From Pyrenochaeta sp. MPI-SDFR-AT-0127 (taxonomy: Eukaryota; Ascomycota; Dothideomycetes; Pleosporales; Cucurbitariaceae): DNA of 64,000 bases. Under the pieces are notes generated by a model. It was not told the DNA's origin, searched no databases, and saw only the letters and a program-made list of their open reading frames with translations. Positions 43,171 to 54,612 of this stretch are shown piece after piece. The DNA is taken from positions 372,001 through 436,000 of the forward strand of contig JAGTJM010000016.1 of NCBI GenBank assembly GCA_020747015.1. The letters are read 5' to 3'. The first letter of the stretch is position 1. Each line of letters opens with the position of its first letter. Both the position numbers and the translations under genes were made by a program.

Positions 43171-44949
43171 TCACAGACCAGCTTGTTCCGGGACAGCATC
43201 TCGTAGCACCCCTGTCTCCAGTGCACTGCGTACATTGGCAATGGTTCGCTCCTCCATGGCAGTTTGCGTCTGTGTTTGCGGTTAGCCTGGGTTCACCGAT
43301 CAGCGCCGCCGTCTTATTTGAGGGGTTGCGGAACGAAAGGGCACGCGACGAAATGCGAAAAGGAAGGAGCGGCCTGCTAGCCCTTCGTCCATCGGCTCCA
43401 GCGTCTTCTTGTGTGTCCACACCAACTCGACTGCGAGTAACCACACACAAGCTAACGTTGCATACATAACATCATGGCAATCAAGTCTGTGCCAGGGAGC
43501 TATGCACGCCGAGTCTATGTGTCGCCTCGCAGCGTGGGCTCCCATTTCGACTTGCGTAATGGGCGAACAGGGTATTGGCAGATGAGAAGGTACCCAGCGA
43601 ACTCACCTCCACACTCCATGTCCCCATATGGGGCAGCAATATCACATCCGGATTCGCTTTCAGCTCTGGATGTATGCTTGGCTCTTTCTCATACACATCC
43701 AACCCTACCGAGGACACCTTGCCACTGCCCAAAGCTTTTACCAACGCTTCTTCGTCTATCACGGCGCCTCGTGCAGTGTTGACCAAGACCACACCGTCTT
43801 TCATCTGCTCGAACTCGCAAGTTGAGATCATATGTCGCGTGTGTCTCTTCACCAAGTCAGCTCAGCAACAGCAAACCAGACAAGGCGCCCGCTAGTTGAT
43901 GCGTCAAGCGAACCAACCTGGTATATCTCGCAGCTCACTCACGTTGAGAGGAATGTTGATACTGATGATGTCGCTTCGAGCCAGCAGATCTGTGAACGTC
44001 ACATATTCAGCACCCCCAGAAAGATGTTCACTGAGCCTATTGCGGCTGTGGTAGATTATCCGCATATCGAATGCCTCTGCCTTCTTCTTCAGATTTTGCC
44101 CAATGCCTCCCAGACCCAGAATACCGAGCGTCTTCCCCTCTGGATCACGGCCAAGCGGAGGCGAAGCATGTCCACGCCAATTTCCTTCGCGGAGCGTCAT
44201 CATCGGTACATTAAATCGCCGCAATGCTCCAAGAATGAGAAACATGGTCGTGTCTGCGGTTGAATTGTTAACAGCGTGGGGCGTATTAGATAGTCTTATG
44301 CCTCGCTTCAAGCACGCATGAGTATCGACTTGGTCGTATCCAGCACCTACAAGCTATCGTATTAGCGACACAATTACGTTCTATCAGATCTGACCACCAC
44401 CATAGTCTTGCTTTGCAGATACACGGTGACGAAAGTAAGTAATCCGCACCATTGTGGCATACGAAGCTGACGCTTGCCGGCAAGGCATGTACCAGCTCCT
44501 CGTCAAATCTTCCAGTTATATCCACACTTTCAAAAGTTCGGTATATGACTAAGGTGCCTTCCAACACTCCACTTTTACACTCATCGATGAATTCAGATCG
44601 ATTCTGGGCACGCGACTCGACCAGCTTGGCTAGACAGGATAAAGAATTCCATGAATCGGTGGCACTGTTGTCATAAGTTAGCCACGCTGAAATCACTGAC
44701 TGATTCTACGTCGCGAGAAATCAGTTGAACCAAGGCTGAGTACGACGCGCCCTCACATGAGCTTACGAATCCTCCATTGGCCATTATCCTGCTTCCACGA
44801 AGACGCCTAGGACAGCCCAAAATTTGTCCAATGCGGACCCAACAGGATTATGAAAAATCCGGATCGATAGCATCTAAAACTTCAAACACAGCGCCTTTTC
44901 ATAGCACTCACTGCTCGATTCGGCCCAAAAGCAGCACTTTAGGTCTCAT
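43171..44949 (-). CDS. D-isomer-specific 2-hydroxyacid dehydrogenase (glyoxylate/hydroxypyruvate reductase type)
   Basis: Reduces glyoxylate or hydroxypyruvate, or related 2-oxoacids, with NAD(P)H. Five exons: 44949-44912, 44664-44450, 44346-43943, 43846-43607 and 43269-43171, giving 331 residues, the normal family length. The joined product starts MRPKVLLLGRIEH and has CHNG-AGYDQVD at the substrate-domain hinge. The Rossmann loop GILGLGGIGQN follows. The catalytic Arg is in VNTARGAV, the Glu in VYEKEP, and the His in LLPHMGTW. The last small exon supplies TQTAMEERTIANVRSALE and ends PEQAGL. All phases agree. The introns are 247, 103, 96 and 337 nt, unusually long for this window. The donor of intron 2 (GTGCGG) is weak. 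Expression is therefore worth confirming, but no stop or frameshift is seen. Confidence 0.88.
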
Positions 44950-46365
44950 GCCGCCTCCACACCCCTACCCTGAACCAAATACGCAGTGATCCACAATGCT
45001 TCGCTCGAATGGTATGTGCCGATTTGGGCTGCATAAATGGTCAGCTACAATAGTGCTAGCAAGTAAAGGAGACTCACATTCGGCTTCATAGAGCGAATCG
45101 ATGCGAATGATCGGCTGGAAAAGGGTATGCTTGACGGCAAATTTTTTGATGGAGGAGAACAAAATCGACAATCAGAATTACGAACAAACGTCTTGCATCA
45201 TCACCGGACGTTCTTAACAATCGTAAAGTCGCACTCTAATACCCCGCGGTCCTCGAAGATCATTCGACCACGCACCTTGCCCCGCTAATGCACTTGCGCC
45301 TCTATCAGGCGAATCCTTTGTCAGGCAGGAGCGAAGTCGGAACAGACAAACACGACGAAAAGCGGTGTGTTTTCCGGAGAACACACCTATGCTTGATACA
45401 CCTCGGGCACGGCTGGCTACTTATCTCTTCCCGGCGGCGCAAACTACACTCTCCGGCCCATGTAGTGCGACGCGATTGTTATCTGCTCAATGACCTTTAG
45501 TGGACGGCCGCTGGAATGCGGCCTGCACGATATGTGGGATCCTGCATATTTCGCATCCGCGGCGCGGGTCTGGCTTCGCGTATCATTATGCACGAGGATT
45601 ACTCCGTTTCGTGTGAATGGTGCAAGGCCTTGACTTTGGGACTCTTCCGGGCCGCCTTATGTCACCTTGACGCTTGGTTTGTTGGCAACTTTCCACACCT
45701 TCGGGGGAATTCGCGTGCTCTTCTGCCGGGAGCACGGAAGAGGCGTTGCTACGTGGAAGCATGGAAACGATATTCATCCGTTAGTAGAAGACAAATGTGT
45801 CGATCTTAAACTCAAATGAAACAGACCAAAACGTACATCTAGTCCCCTACCTATGCACCAAGGATACATCGTACTTGACAGACACACTACTTATTGTCCA
45901 ATTATCAACGCAATCACATGTGAGAATCGACAAGCACAATTTCTTTTTTCAGCATGGCCCCTTGTCTCGCCTTTACCGATATCAAAGGCGTGATAGTGGA
46001 GCACAACAATAATCATATGTGCCTAAATCCTGTATTGGGATTGACTGCTAATCCAGGTGCCGGATCTGGCATTCTGTCAAGCCGTGCTTACCAAGCTTTG
46101 CATGAGAATCCACATGTGGTATCGTTTTTTATTAGGGATGATCGAATGAGTAACAGGAACCGCATGTATGTGCCGACACAAATTGTCCGTGAGCAGGAAT
46201 GGTTGCTGATTCGAGATACATTCACTACCACTAACCATCCAAACACATGAGGAAAGCGGCATGATATCTAATAACCTCTATGTCTAGATTTATACCATGC
46301 CATGTTTATAACATTTCCCTTGCTTTCCCTAATCTATTTTATCCACTCCTTGCCTCATCACACTC
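44950..46365. other. Intergenic 1.4 kb
   Basis: It holds the promoter of the hydroxyacid dehydrogenase and the 3' flank of the nucleoside hydrolase. No supported gene or RNA was seen. Confidence 0.45.
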
Positions 46366-48255
46366 TCACTTCCCACCAAACACCCTCTCCATCAACACCT
46401 CCGCAAACCGGTTTACACCAGGACTCCCTTTGCACCAACTAATCACATTGCCCTTCCTGCTATCCCCCCAACCCCCTGCATCCCCAAGAACCTCGTCGTC
46501 CAATGACGCCGTACCTTTCGTAACCGGGCGACCACGCCGATCCGCAATCAGACACCCACGCGTCCACTGGCCCGACGTCTCCACACGCAGATCCTCCGTT
46601 TTGAACGTCCAGGCGGGATCGGCAGCGGAAAGCGCGTACCAGATTGTGAGGGGGTCGTGCAGCTGGAGACCGAGCCCCGAAGCGTCCTTTTGCGGATTGA
46701 GGGCTTGGTTCTTGGCAAATGTCGAGGTTAGGAAGAGGGTTGCCCATTCGGCTAGCGGGCTGCCTTTGACGGGTGCGCTGGTCGTGTACTGCTCAAAGAG
46801 CGTTTTGGGAAGCAGATGGGGTTCCGTGATGTCCAGAGGGAAGAGCTTGAGTTTGAGCTGCCGCGAGAGTTTCTCTGGGTAAGGGGGTAGTTGCTTCTTC
46901 TTGAGCCCGCTTAGCGTAGGGGGCATAGTCAATCGCGGGTTCTGGCTGGTCAGCGCGAAGACTCGCGCGCTTGCTATGCTGTCGGCGTAGGTGTTGAATT
47001 CTGCGCCGGGCGTCATCTGGTTACGAAGATTTAGCGATCTGCGTAGGAAAGTATCGGGTTGTTTGATGAGGTTGAAGTGAGGGACGGGGATGTTTTGGAC
47101 AGAGGGGGCTACGATGGCAACTTTCAGATGCACATCAGACGAAGAAGACATGGGAAAAGAGAGAATGCTTACGTTTCCAGGCGCATCAACAGCTCCGCCC
47201 ATAACAACGACTTCCTTGACCCTCAAGAACGTCTCTGGATCCTTTGCAGCTGCAATCGCCAGGTTGGTCAGCGGGCCCACGGCAACAATGGTAATCGTAT
47301 CCGGCTCATTCTCCCTCAGGAGGTCGAGCATCTGCTCAGGAGCTGGCTTGAGCGAAGGAATGAACAGGGAATGCTGGTCCTTTACAGCCTCGAGAGCATT
47401 TGCTTCTTCAGCCGACAGATTTTCCGGAGTAGGTAGGAAGAGTGATTTCCATGTCTCTGCGGGTGAGAGATGCGGGTGCTGTATGTAATATTAGTCAAAG
47501 ACCATTGAAAATGGAATAGAAGGGCGTACAGTGTGGTGTATACCACCCAATCCATCGATACCATCTATCGTTCATTAATTCTTCATTCCTCTGTCAGCAT
47601 CAATGCATACATACGGAAGAAGTCCGCCACCATCATATGCTCCGCCAACGGCTCTTCAGCACCAACAGCAACTACACCAAAAAGTCAATATCAGTCTCGA
47701 GGACTACATTTCCGGTTTGGAAGAATGATGGGTAACCATACCAATCGGTTTCCTTGCATTCAGCGTTTCAAATCCCTCTGGTCTCCCATTCGCCTTGCGC
47801 CACGCCCGTTCCTTCTCAATGTAGTGAAAGAGCGTAACGACATTTCTTAAACAACTATACCACGTTTCAGAATTAGCTGACTACATCTCTGCACGTCCCG
47901 CAGAAGATGACTTTCCGAAAAAAAAGCCGAGATGTAAGGAGAGGGGGGGGGGGGGGGGAAAGGGGAGATATCAATGGCGGTTCTGCGACATCCCCAATGA
48001 CATGGAACAATGAGGAACTAAAAATGGAAACCCCTACTTTTGCACTTCGACATTGCCAAATGTGAGGGACAGCATTAGGATATCCAATTCCTCGGGCTTC
48101 GCGGAGAAGGCGAGGAGCATAGCGAGTACATCATCAACGCCCTATCACAAAGTGTCAAGTCAGTAAGCAACTCGTCCTGTCATGCAAAATGTTACCCCGC
48201 AAAAGGAAGTTCCGCTCACCGGATCTGTGTCTAAGATAATCTTATTGGGTGCCAT
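46366..48255 (-). CDS. Inosine-uridine preferring nucleoside hydrolase
   Basis: Cleaves the N-glycosidic bond of ribonucleosides for purine/pyrimidine salvage. Seven exons: 48255-48220, 48141-48038, 47845-47742, 47671-47615, 47564-47530, 47478-47173 and 47016-46366, giving 430 residues with all phases consistent. The Ca2+-binding signature DTDPGVDD is created by joining exons 1 and 2. ADFFHGIDGLGGIHHTHPHL arises over exons 4-6. TITIVAVGPLTNLA and VVMGGAVDAPGN follow, then MTPGAEFNTYAD with the metal and sugar-binding Asn/Asp. A C-terminal extension (from about PYPEKLSRQLKLKLFPLDIT) matches the fungal enzymes, which are longer than bacterial ones. Intron 2 carries a 16-nt poly-G run. The two smallest exons are 35 and 36 nt. 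Confidence 0.92.
47943..47958 (+). repeat. Poly-G run inside an intron
   Basis: Sixteen G residues on the plus strand (poly-C in the transcript) within intron 2 (47846-48037) of the nucleoside hydrolase gene. Confidence 0.9.
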
Positions 48256-48849
48256 TTTTTTTGGGTTCTAAATCAAAGGTGCGATAAGAAATATTGGGGA
48301 GTGTTTTGTACAAAAAAAAGATGTTCAGTGACTTTGCTTGGAATTGTTAGTTTGGGTTGCTGGCTAGCATCGGGGCGGTTGATTAGCTAAGTAGCGGCGC
48401 CTTACAGACCATTCCCTGCATGGAAGGTGAAGGTGCAGCGGAGTACCCCGAAACTCCACTGCACTCCGTACTCCGTTGTGGGGTCTACACCAGACATCTC
48501 GTTCAAGGAGGGCATGCATTTTGAAGATCTGTCCAATAGTCTTTGGACTGTATGCTTTTGCTGTATAAGGGAACTTTGACACAAAATGTCCAATGCATGC
48601 GATTGGCCCTATCGCACACTGACAAAACGCCGAATATCGTACTCTACACATTGCATGCCTGCCCGTAGACGCCCTGCCCGGGCCACTACACTTTTGTCTC
48701 TGTTCATTCCCCATGTCTGTTAAGTCTGCTAAGCCCAACTTGTCGTTTACATATCCGTCTCAATTGATAGATGTGTGATATCGAATATACTGGACGCTCG
48801 GTGTCCAAGGATTGAAATCGAAATACGTGGCATGGAACGTAAAAATGAT
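48256..48849. other. Intergenic spacer
   Basis: 594 bp upstream of the nucleoside hydrolase and downstream of the Erv29-like stop. It holds the hydrolase promoter. Nothing else was recognised. Confidence 0.4.
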
Positions 48850-49977
48850 CTAGTAGACCTTCTTCTTCTCGTCGACAGAGAACTGTCCGGGACCCATGTT
48901 GACCAGCAAGAGGAGACCACCTCTGCAGCGTTGTTAGCTATGCATTCTCAAAGTATAGGACTTCAGAACTTACACAATAGAGAGGATCTGGAAGAAATCG
49001 TACTTCGCAAAGTCCTTGTGGGGGTGGTGGGGGTGCAGAGTCCACCAGTTGTTGACGTAGAGGTTGAAAATGCTGAGAATGAGCACGAGCATAATCGCAG
49101 AGAACTTGGCCTTGAAACCAACAACCACCATAACACACGCGACAAGTCCGAGCAGACTGGCCACGATTCTCCAGAAGCCCCAGTCGCCGCGGAAAACGAA
49201 ACCGACGAAGAGGAAGATGAGCAGGACGCGACCAGCGAGCTGGAAGTACATCTTCTTGTCCTTCTCGTCGAGCGTGGGCAGACCGGCCGGAGCGAACTTC
49301 TTGCGAACCCAAGAATCAGACAGAACCATGAGCAGACCTCCCATGACTGAGAGATTGCGGAGGAAGAAGTTGAGGTCAAAGACTAATCCGTATCCAATAC
49401 CCTGCAGGACCACGACGCCCATGAGACCGCCAACAGCGTATTCCGAGTATTTCCTTGCAATGACCATGAACGAGCAGGTGCACATGGCGACCACGTTTAC
49501 AATGAGGAACAGCTGGGTGAGGCCGTTGGGGACTGTAAGAAGAGCACTTGTCAGCACCCGTCTGCGTTTGTTATGAGGGGAACCGGGAATGCATACTGTG
49601 TCGGTAGTCGTGTAGATAGGTGAGTTGGTCACGCCATTGTGTTATTATGCGCCATGCATCTTCAAGGAACGTAACGACGATGAGAAAGCGGCCAATTGCT
49701 GGGAGGTACCTATTGAGCGTCTCCGTTAGTGCCATTCTCAGGCGCGGAGCTCTGTAGCACCACACAGATGCACCAGCAGCTCTCTAGTATCCGAGGAAGA
49801 TACTCACGGCTTGATTGGGTCCGCCAGAGTATCCAAAAGATCCTCAATCTTGCTCGTCTGCGCCCTCAGCTGGTCCAACGGACTCGGGTCGTTTCTGGTC
49901 TCGTCGCTCCGCCCAGCATTGCCGAAAGGGCTCTGATTGCCAAGGTGGTAGCCAGCGGTGCCGCGTATCTGCGCCAT
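48850..49977 (-). CDS. ERV29: SURF4/Erv29-family ER cargo receptor
   Basis: A multi-pass COPII cargo receptor that recruits soluble secretory proteins to ER exit sites. Four exons: 49977-49808, 49709-49597, 49532-48974 and 48922-48850, with introns of 98, 64 and 51 nt, giving 304 residues. The cytosolic N terminus (MAQIRGTAGYHLG) leads to a conserved family segment (LPAIGRFLIVVTFLEDAWRI). IPNGLTQLFLIVNVV follows, and several helices lead to GFVFRGDWGFWRIV and NNWWTLHPHHPHKDFAKYDFFQ. The last residues are KKVY, a KKXX dilysine ER-retrieval signal as in the yeast and human proteins. Start and exon boundaries are fixed by homology and phase. Confidence 0.95.
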
Positions 49978-51189
49978 GGCTGGTGCTATATTCAGGGAGA
50001 GGGTGAGAGTAGAAAGACCAGAGAGCAGCGTGCAGTGGGCGGGTTCGGTGAATTTGAGTGTTCCAAAGCTCTTCAATTGCGCGAAGGACACCTTTCGCTC
50101 TGGACAGACCAACGTCAGATTATGTCAGCGCACTAGCTCCAATTGTTGCATCGGCCGTTGTATCTTACAGGACAGCTTTACTAGCCTTTCCTCTTTGTGG
50201 GCCTATCCTCAGTCCAGATTGCACCTTTGAAACAGGGTTCCACCGTCCCGCGTGATGGCTGTATATAAGCAGATATTGCCCCTGTGCGCTATTGTTGGGT
50301 TCGCCAGCACGCCTGTTGAAGCCAGATTTCTCTTCCCACGCTCCTGTTGGTAGCGTCAGATCTACGCGACCCGGGAAGATCATGAGCCGTACTGTATGTC
50401 ACTGCAGGGGTTTCATTGTGCCTGAAAGAAATTCTTGGGCTGTTAGCCTTATCTAGCAGCTGCGGCTACGTCCTTGTGGGTGATGTGAGCGGATGTATTT
50501 TTGGTATGGGCTCTTGCAGCGACGGCCGGTTGTGGCGTTGATGACGCTTAGTCGATTAGATCCAGCTTAAAGATGGCCGCATCAAGCACCAGGACAACTT
50601 GTGATAACTACATGTCTTAAATGGGTTAGATGCACCAGCATCGGCATTCTAATTAGAAAAGGCGCTGCGGCAAACAATCAAGCTACTGGCAATCACCAAG
50701 AGAAAGCAAGTCGTGGCAACATACGTTTTCCAATATACTTGCATTTGCTGCCGACCAGAGAACCAATCTCATTCGGAGTCTTTGGAGCCTCAAGCAAATA
50801 CTATATGAAAATCCTAGCCCAGAGCCAATCAGACTTTCTGGCAATAGATAGAAAAGTACACTTTGAGAACGAAAGCGAAAGGAATGCCGTGAACATCAAA
50901 TGCAGTCCCCAACACCGATGCCTTTTGTTTGCGCGAAAGCGAAACAAGGAAGAACCATCACATTTTTCAATCCTAGACATTGGAAACACATCGTAGGACG
51001 AACACCGTGCTGGTACAATTTTCCAACTCACCAGGGAACTTGGCAACGCTACTATAACAAATCATGCAGAATGAGATATTGAGGGCTAAACTCCAGGTTG
51101 CATATGCCGCGAGGATATCACAGGAGGGGGTATGCCTCAGTGTTCCAAGAGATAGCCGTTGCAAAGCCTGTCTAGGACTAGCCGACAAC
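49978..51189. other. Intergenic 1.2 kb
   Basis: It holds the Erv29-like promoter and the 3' flank of the next minus-strand gene. Short frames lack domains. Confidence 0.45.
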
Positions 51190-52257
51190 TCATACAACTG
51201 GCCAGTCGGAGTCATCATGGGCCTGTGGGGTAAACTCCTCGGAAAGGATCTGGTACCGAGAGCTGGGCTTCTTGTTCTCCGTCATGGCCTGAGTGGGTCG
51301 GACAGGCTTGACCGGCGCATGTGCCTCCACCGCACCAGGACCGCTACTCTCGTCTAGAAGCTCATCATTCACAGTCTTACGCTGCTTCTTGCCACCCTTG
51401 GGCACAGTGGTCCAGGCAGAGTCCTGCATGACGAGCCTCAGCTGCTCCTCCTCCGAAAGGCTGGTCAAAGAACCGGGAGTTGGAGCTGTGCCATTCGTGG
51501 GGGCATCGCTCGAGCTGGTGGTCGATGGGGCCTCGAAGGTATCAAGAAGCTGGCCTCTGGGGGCTGAAGCTGGAGGTTGAACCGCGCCACGAGAAGGGAC
51601 TGTGGTCCAGGGGTTCGACGAGGGCGCCTTGGCCGCTTGAAGACCGTTCTTGGCTGGCTCGCCACGAGCCTCACGAGCAGTGCGTCGCTGCTTCTCGAGG
51701 AGGGCCTGACGCTGCTTCTCTTCTTCCTCGCGTGCAGCCTTGGCCTCTTCGACTTTCTTCCTGTTCTGGCGCTGCTTCTTGGACTCTTGAGGAGCCTCCA
51801 CCTTTTGCGTCTGGGGCTTGGGAGCGCGGCCTGGCTTTTCGGCTGGCTTGATGCTCAGGACAGAGGGAACCGCAGCCTGCGATCCAAGCATGTCAGAGAC
51901 ATCCCTGCCGCTCGGGGCCTTGTTCGTAGCGATTGTAGGAGAGGTGACGGGTGAAAGATCGTCGTCTGCGTCGGCACCAGTCGTGGAGGCCGCAGACAGA
52001 TAGGCCTCTGCCTTGTTACCGACTTCCTGGACGGCTGTCTTGACCGACTTGCGCGGTGCCTTGGCCTTTGCAGCCTTGACTGGCCCTTTTGACTTGACCT
52101 CTGCGTCAGCCCAGTTCACTGCATCCTTCAGTGAGCTGGTGGTGGGTGCACGCGTTGTCGAGCGTCCTCGCGCCACTGTATTGTTCTTCTGGTTGTAATA
52201 CCAGTAGGCAGCGCCTGCAATTGCAAGGAACACAGCCCAGCTCATCCAGGTCTCCAT
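51190..52257 (-). CDS. N-terminally membrane-anchored, Lys/Glu/Ala-rich protein of unknown function
   Basis: I cannot name this family. The single-exon frame encodes 355 residues. Residues 4-21 (WMSWAVFLAIAGAAYWYY) form one hydrophobic helix followed by KNN and basic residues, so the bulk should face the cytosol as in a type III or signal-anchored ER protein. The middle (about 160-205) is a charged coiled coil rich in Lys, Arg, Glu and Gln (KKQRQNRKKVEEAKAAREEEE). The motif WTTVP occurs twice, once before SRG and once before KGGKKQRK. The remainder is Pro/Ser/Thr-rich and probably disordered. The C terminus (SSRYQILSEEF) looks conserved-type. The layout resembles ribosome- or RNA-associated ER tether proteins (inference only). 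Confidence 0.75.
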   Translation of the reverse strand: METWMSWAVFLAIAGAAYWYYNQKNNTVARGRSTTRAPTTSSLKDAVNWADAEVKSKGPVKAAKAKAPRKSVKTAVQEVGNKAEAYLSAASTTGADADDDLSPVTSPTIATNKAPSGRDVSDMLGSQAAVPSVLSIKPAEKPGRAPKPQTQKVEAPQESKKQRQNRKKVEEAKAAREEEEKQRQALLEKQRRTAREARGEPAKNGLQAAKAPSSNPWTTVPSRGAVQPPASAPRGQLLDTFEAPSTTSSSDAPTNGTAPTPGSLTSLSEEEQLRLVMQDSAWTTVPKGGKKQRKTVNDELLDESSGPGAVEAHAPVKPVRPTQAMTENKKPSSRYQILSEEFTPQAHDDSDWPVV

Positions 52258-53766
52258 GTTGACGGTGTAGAAGTGTGATGGATCGATGTCTGCTCGTTTT
52301 GGGCTAATGATACACCGCTACGATAGGTGGAGTGCGACGATTCGAGATGAGCGGATGTCCGGGTGTGGTGAATGGAACTTGGGCGGTGTTTGGTTGGTCG
52401 ATAAGAGGGTGAGGTGGATCTCGATCCACTAGGGTGAGTACTCCAACGAGGGAGCTCGGTGAGGTCGATCTCCGATGAAGCAAGGAGAGCGACTTGAAGA
52501 GCGCCTGGCGAAGTAAGTGCCCCTCAATGGACTGTGCTGTGTTGGAGCTTCTGCGCGTCACTAGGCGTGCCCAAGCCGAGTGTTCTGGCAGCTTTTGGAG
52601 AAGAGGACAGATAGAGGTGGTGGACCGATTTGGGAAGCAGCTCCACGCGGCAACTTGCAGGCACTGTGTATACAGTCGGCTTCGCAGTGATGTAGTAGGT
52701 GGTGGGAATGGATCGGGTCCAATTGCTGCAGGGAAGGAGTCAAGGGGACGACTGGGGCAACAAAAGGGCGCTGAGAGGAGAGAAGATGGGCGAGGTTACA
52801 GAGGGAAGGTGGTGGTGAGCTTGGTGCTTTCCCGTTCGGTTCGCCGCTAGTGACGCTAGTGTGGGAGGGCAGGGGTCTGCGTCACCCATTGCGCGAACGG
52901 ATGACCCAAAAGGAGAGTCGCGTTTGGACGTTGAGCACAGTAGTCGGTTCATCTCCTTCGTCTTGACAGCCAGCCAGCCTCGTCCACCTGTCCTTGTTCA
53001 TTCTCGCTTAACCGCAGAAGCCAATCTCGTGCAAATGAGCTGGCAGCACCTCACAGACGCGGGCGCATACGGTAGTGGCGACCTGGAAAGGCCACCTTGC
53101 CTGTCTTCCCTATGAAGCTCGTTCAACGGAGCAGGGACACCGACCCCCAGAACTAGACTGGGGGCCCATCGCTTTAAGCCTCTTTTGACACCTGTTGTAC
53201 CTCGTACAAAGATATTTCAGTCGCATAATCTAGACCACGACGTTGTTGAGCCACGATCGATATCAACTGCCGCAGCCCAATTTTTTGGCCCACGGCCCGT
53301 TGGCATATTTACTTTTTGGACGGCCACTCCGAATCGCACTGACGTAATTCCCACTACAGCCTCCCAAGCCACATCGGCATGCCTCTGTGGTGACACGGCG
53401 TGTCTTGAGGAAATGATGGACAAGCCTTGGCAGTGCCTGTCCGCTCTTCTCCCTTGATACACAATCTCGACTATAGTGGTAACATCACAGAGGATAACCT
53501 TGTTATGATTCAGAAGTATATTGCACATTTTATGTACGAGGCAAAGTATAGATATCTCCAACTCTTCCCTTAGCCACAGAATGTTCCACCACCATAACTC
53601 CATTATATCCCCTTATCGTCACACAAACACCGTAAACCAGATGCCTGCCGCGTGAATTCATAACCGCTGCATAGCCATGCTCACAGAGCAATAAGTAAAA
53701 ATAAACCACAGACCAGATGAACACCAACACCCCTAGATGCACAACGCGAAAAACTAGCAGTTTAGT
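52258..53766. other. Intergenic 1.5 kb
   Basis: Promoter side of the membrane-anchored protein and 3' flank of the polyQ protein. No supported gene was found. Confidence 0.45.
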
Positions 53767-54612
53767 TCAACACTGCTTCTTAACAACACCTTCCCTCACA
53801 CATCCCTCAGCCTTCCTCTTCATGCCTCCTGAGCCATCACTCTGGAGACTCGAACTCCGACTCATTGGTGGGGTGGGGGCGTGTAAATTCAACAATCCTT
53901 GCGCTGCATAGAGTGTTCCATGGTGTTGTGCGATCGCGGCTTGCGCTTGATACAGCGTCTCGCGCCGTTGTGCTGGCGATGGTAACTTCTGGGTTGGACT
54001 TTGCTGTTGTTGCGTTTGTTGCGCCTGTTGCCGTGCCTGTTGCTGCTGTTGCTGCTGCTGTTGTTGTTGTTGAGCATGCAACGCCTGAGTTCTCTGTGCC
54101 AATTGCATTTGCCTCGCAATATCACCGAGTCCTGGCCCCACAATGTTTCGATCTCCTATTATCGTTGCGCCGCAGTTTACTGTGATGTTGATCTTGGGGA
54201 ATCGCTTCGTCTCCATGCTCGTAGTCAATGGTGATGTTTGGGGCTCCGGTGATTGAGGCGGAGTCGCAATGTCGCATGTTTTTTCACCCTTCAGCATAGT
54301 TGCAATCATACTTGCTATCCGTACACTGTCCATTTGCGCTATTGAGATGATGTTTCCGTTTCCTCGGATCTGTGTTGCAGCGTTGATTGTAATTTCTGGT
54401 GTATCCTCATCGAATTCTTTTTCATGGTCTTCTTCTGAATCGTAAGGACTCCGACTATTTGGTACTGGCGCATTTGGGTCAACGACCATGTGGTATGCTG
54501 GTGGTGCTGGCATATTTTCAGTCGATGTTGTAGTTTCTGATCGATTTGTGGAAGAAAATAAAATAGATTGAAGTTTTGCGTTTTGCAATGCGGAATTGCG
54601 GAACGGGTCCAT
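53767..54612 (-). CDS. PolyQ protein with two matching N/G beta-type motifs
   Basis: A single-exon 281-residue protein, not assignable to a named family, though it looks like a conserved Pezizomycotina hypothetical. Two 16-residue segments align without gaps: residues 74-89 (ITINAATQIRGNGNII) and 143-158 (ITVNCGATIIGDRNIV). Seven positions are identical and most others conservative. Between them is a Pro/Ser/Thr-rich linker. After the second motif comes GPGLGDIARQMQLAQR and then a Gln tract (about twelve residues, from CAA and CAG codons) continuing as Gln/Ala/Thr-rich sequence. The C terminus has a basic patch (KRKAEG, VVKKQC). There is no signal peptide or membrane helix. The motif form (beta-strand, N/G turn, strand) recalls HET-s or RHIM-type amyloid motifs, but this is inference. 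The start is the first ATG of the frame. Confidence 0.78.
   Translation of the reverse strand: MDPFRNSALQNAKLQSILFSSTNRSETTTSTENMPAPPAYHMVVDPNAPVPNSRSPYDSEEDHEKEFDEDTPEITINAATQIRGNGNIISIAQMDSVRIASMIATMLKGEKTCDIATPPQSPEPQTSPLTTSMETKRFPKINITVNCGATIIGDRNIVGPGLGDIARQMQLAQRTQALHAQQQQQQQQQQQQARQQAQQTQQQQSPTQKLPSPAQRRETLYQAQAAIAQHHGTLYAAQGLLNLHAPTPPMSRSSSLQSDGSGGMKRKAEGCVREGVVKKQC

Noticed and set aside
46280..46882. 200-codon plus-strand frame
   Set aside because: It is antisense to the last exon of the nucleoside hydrolase; no domain was recognised.
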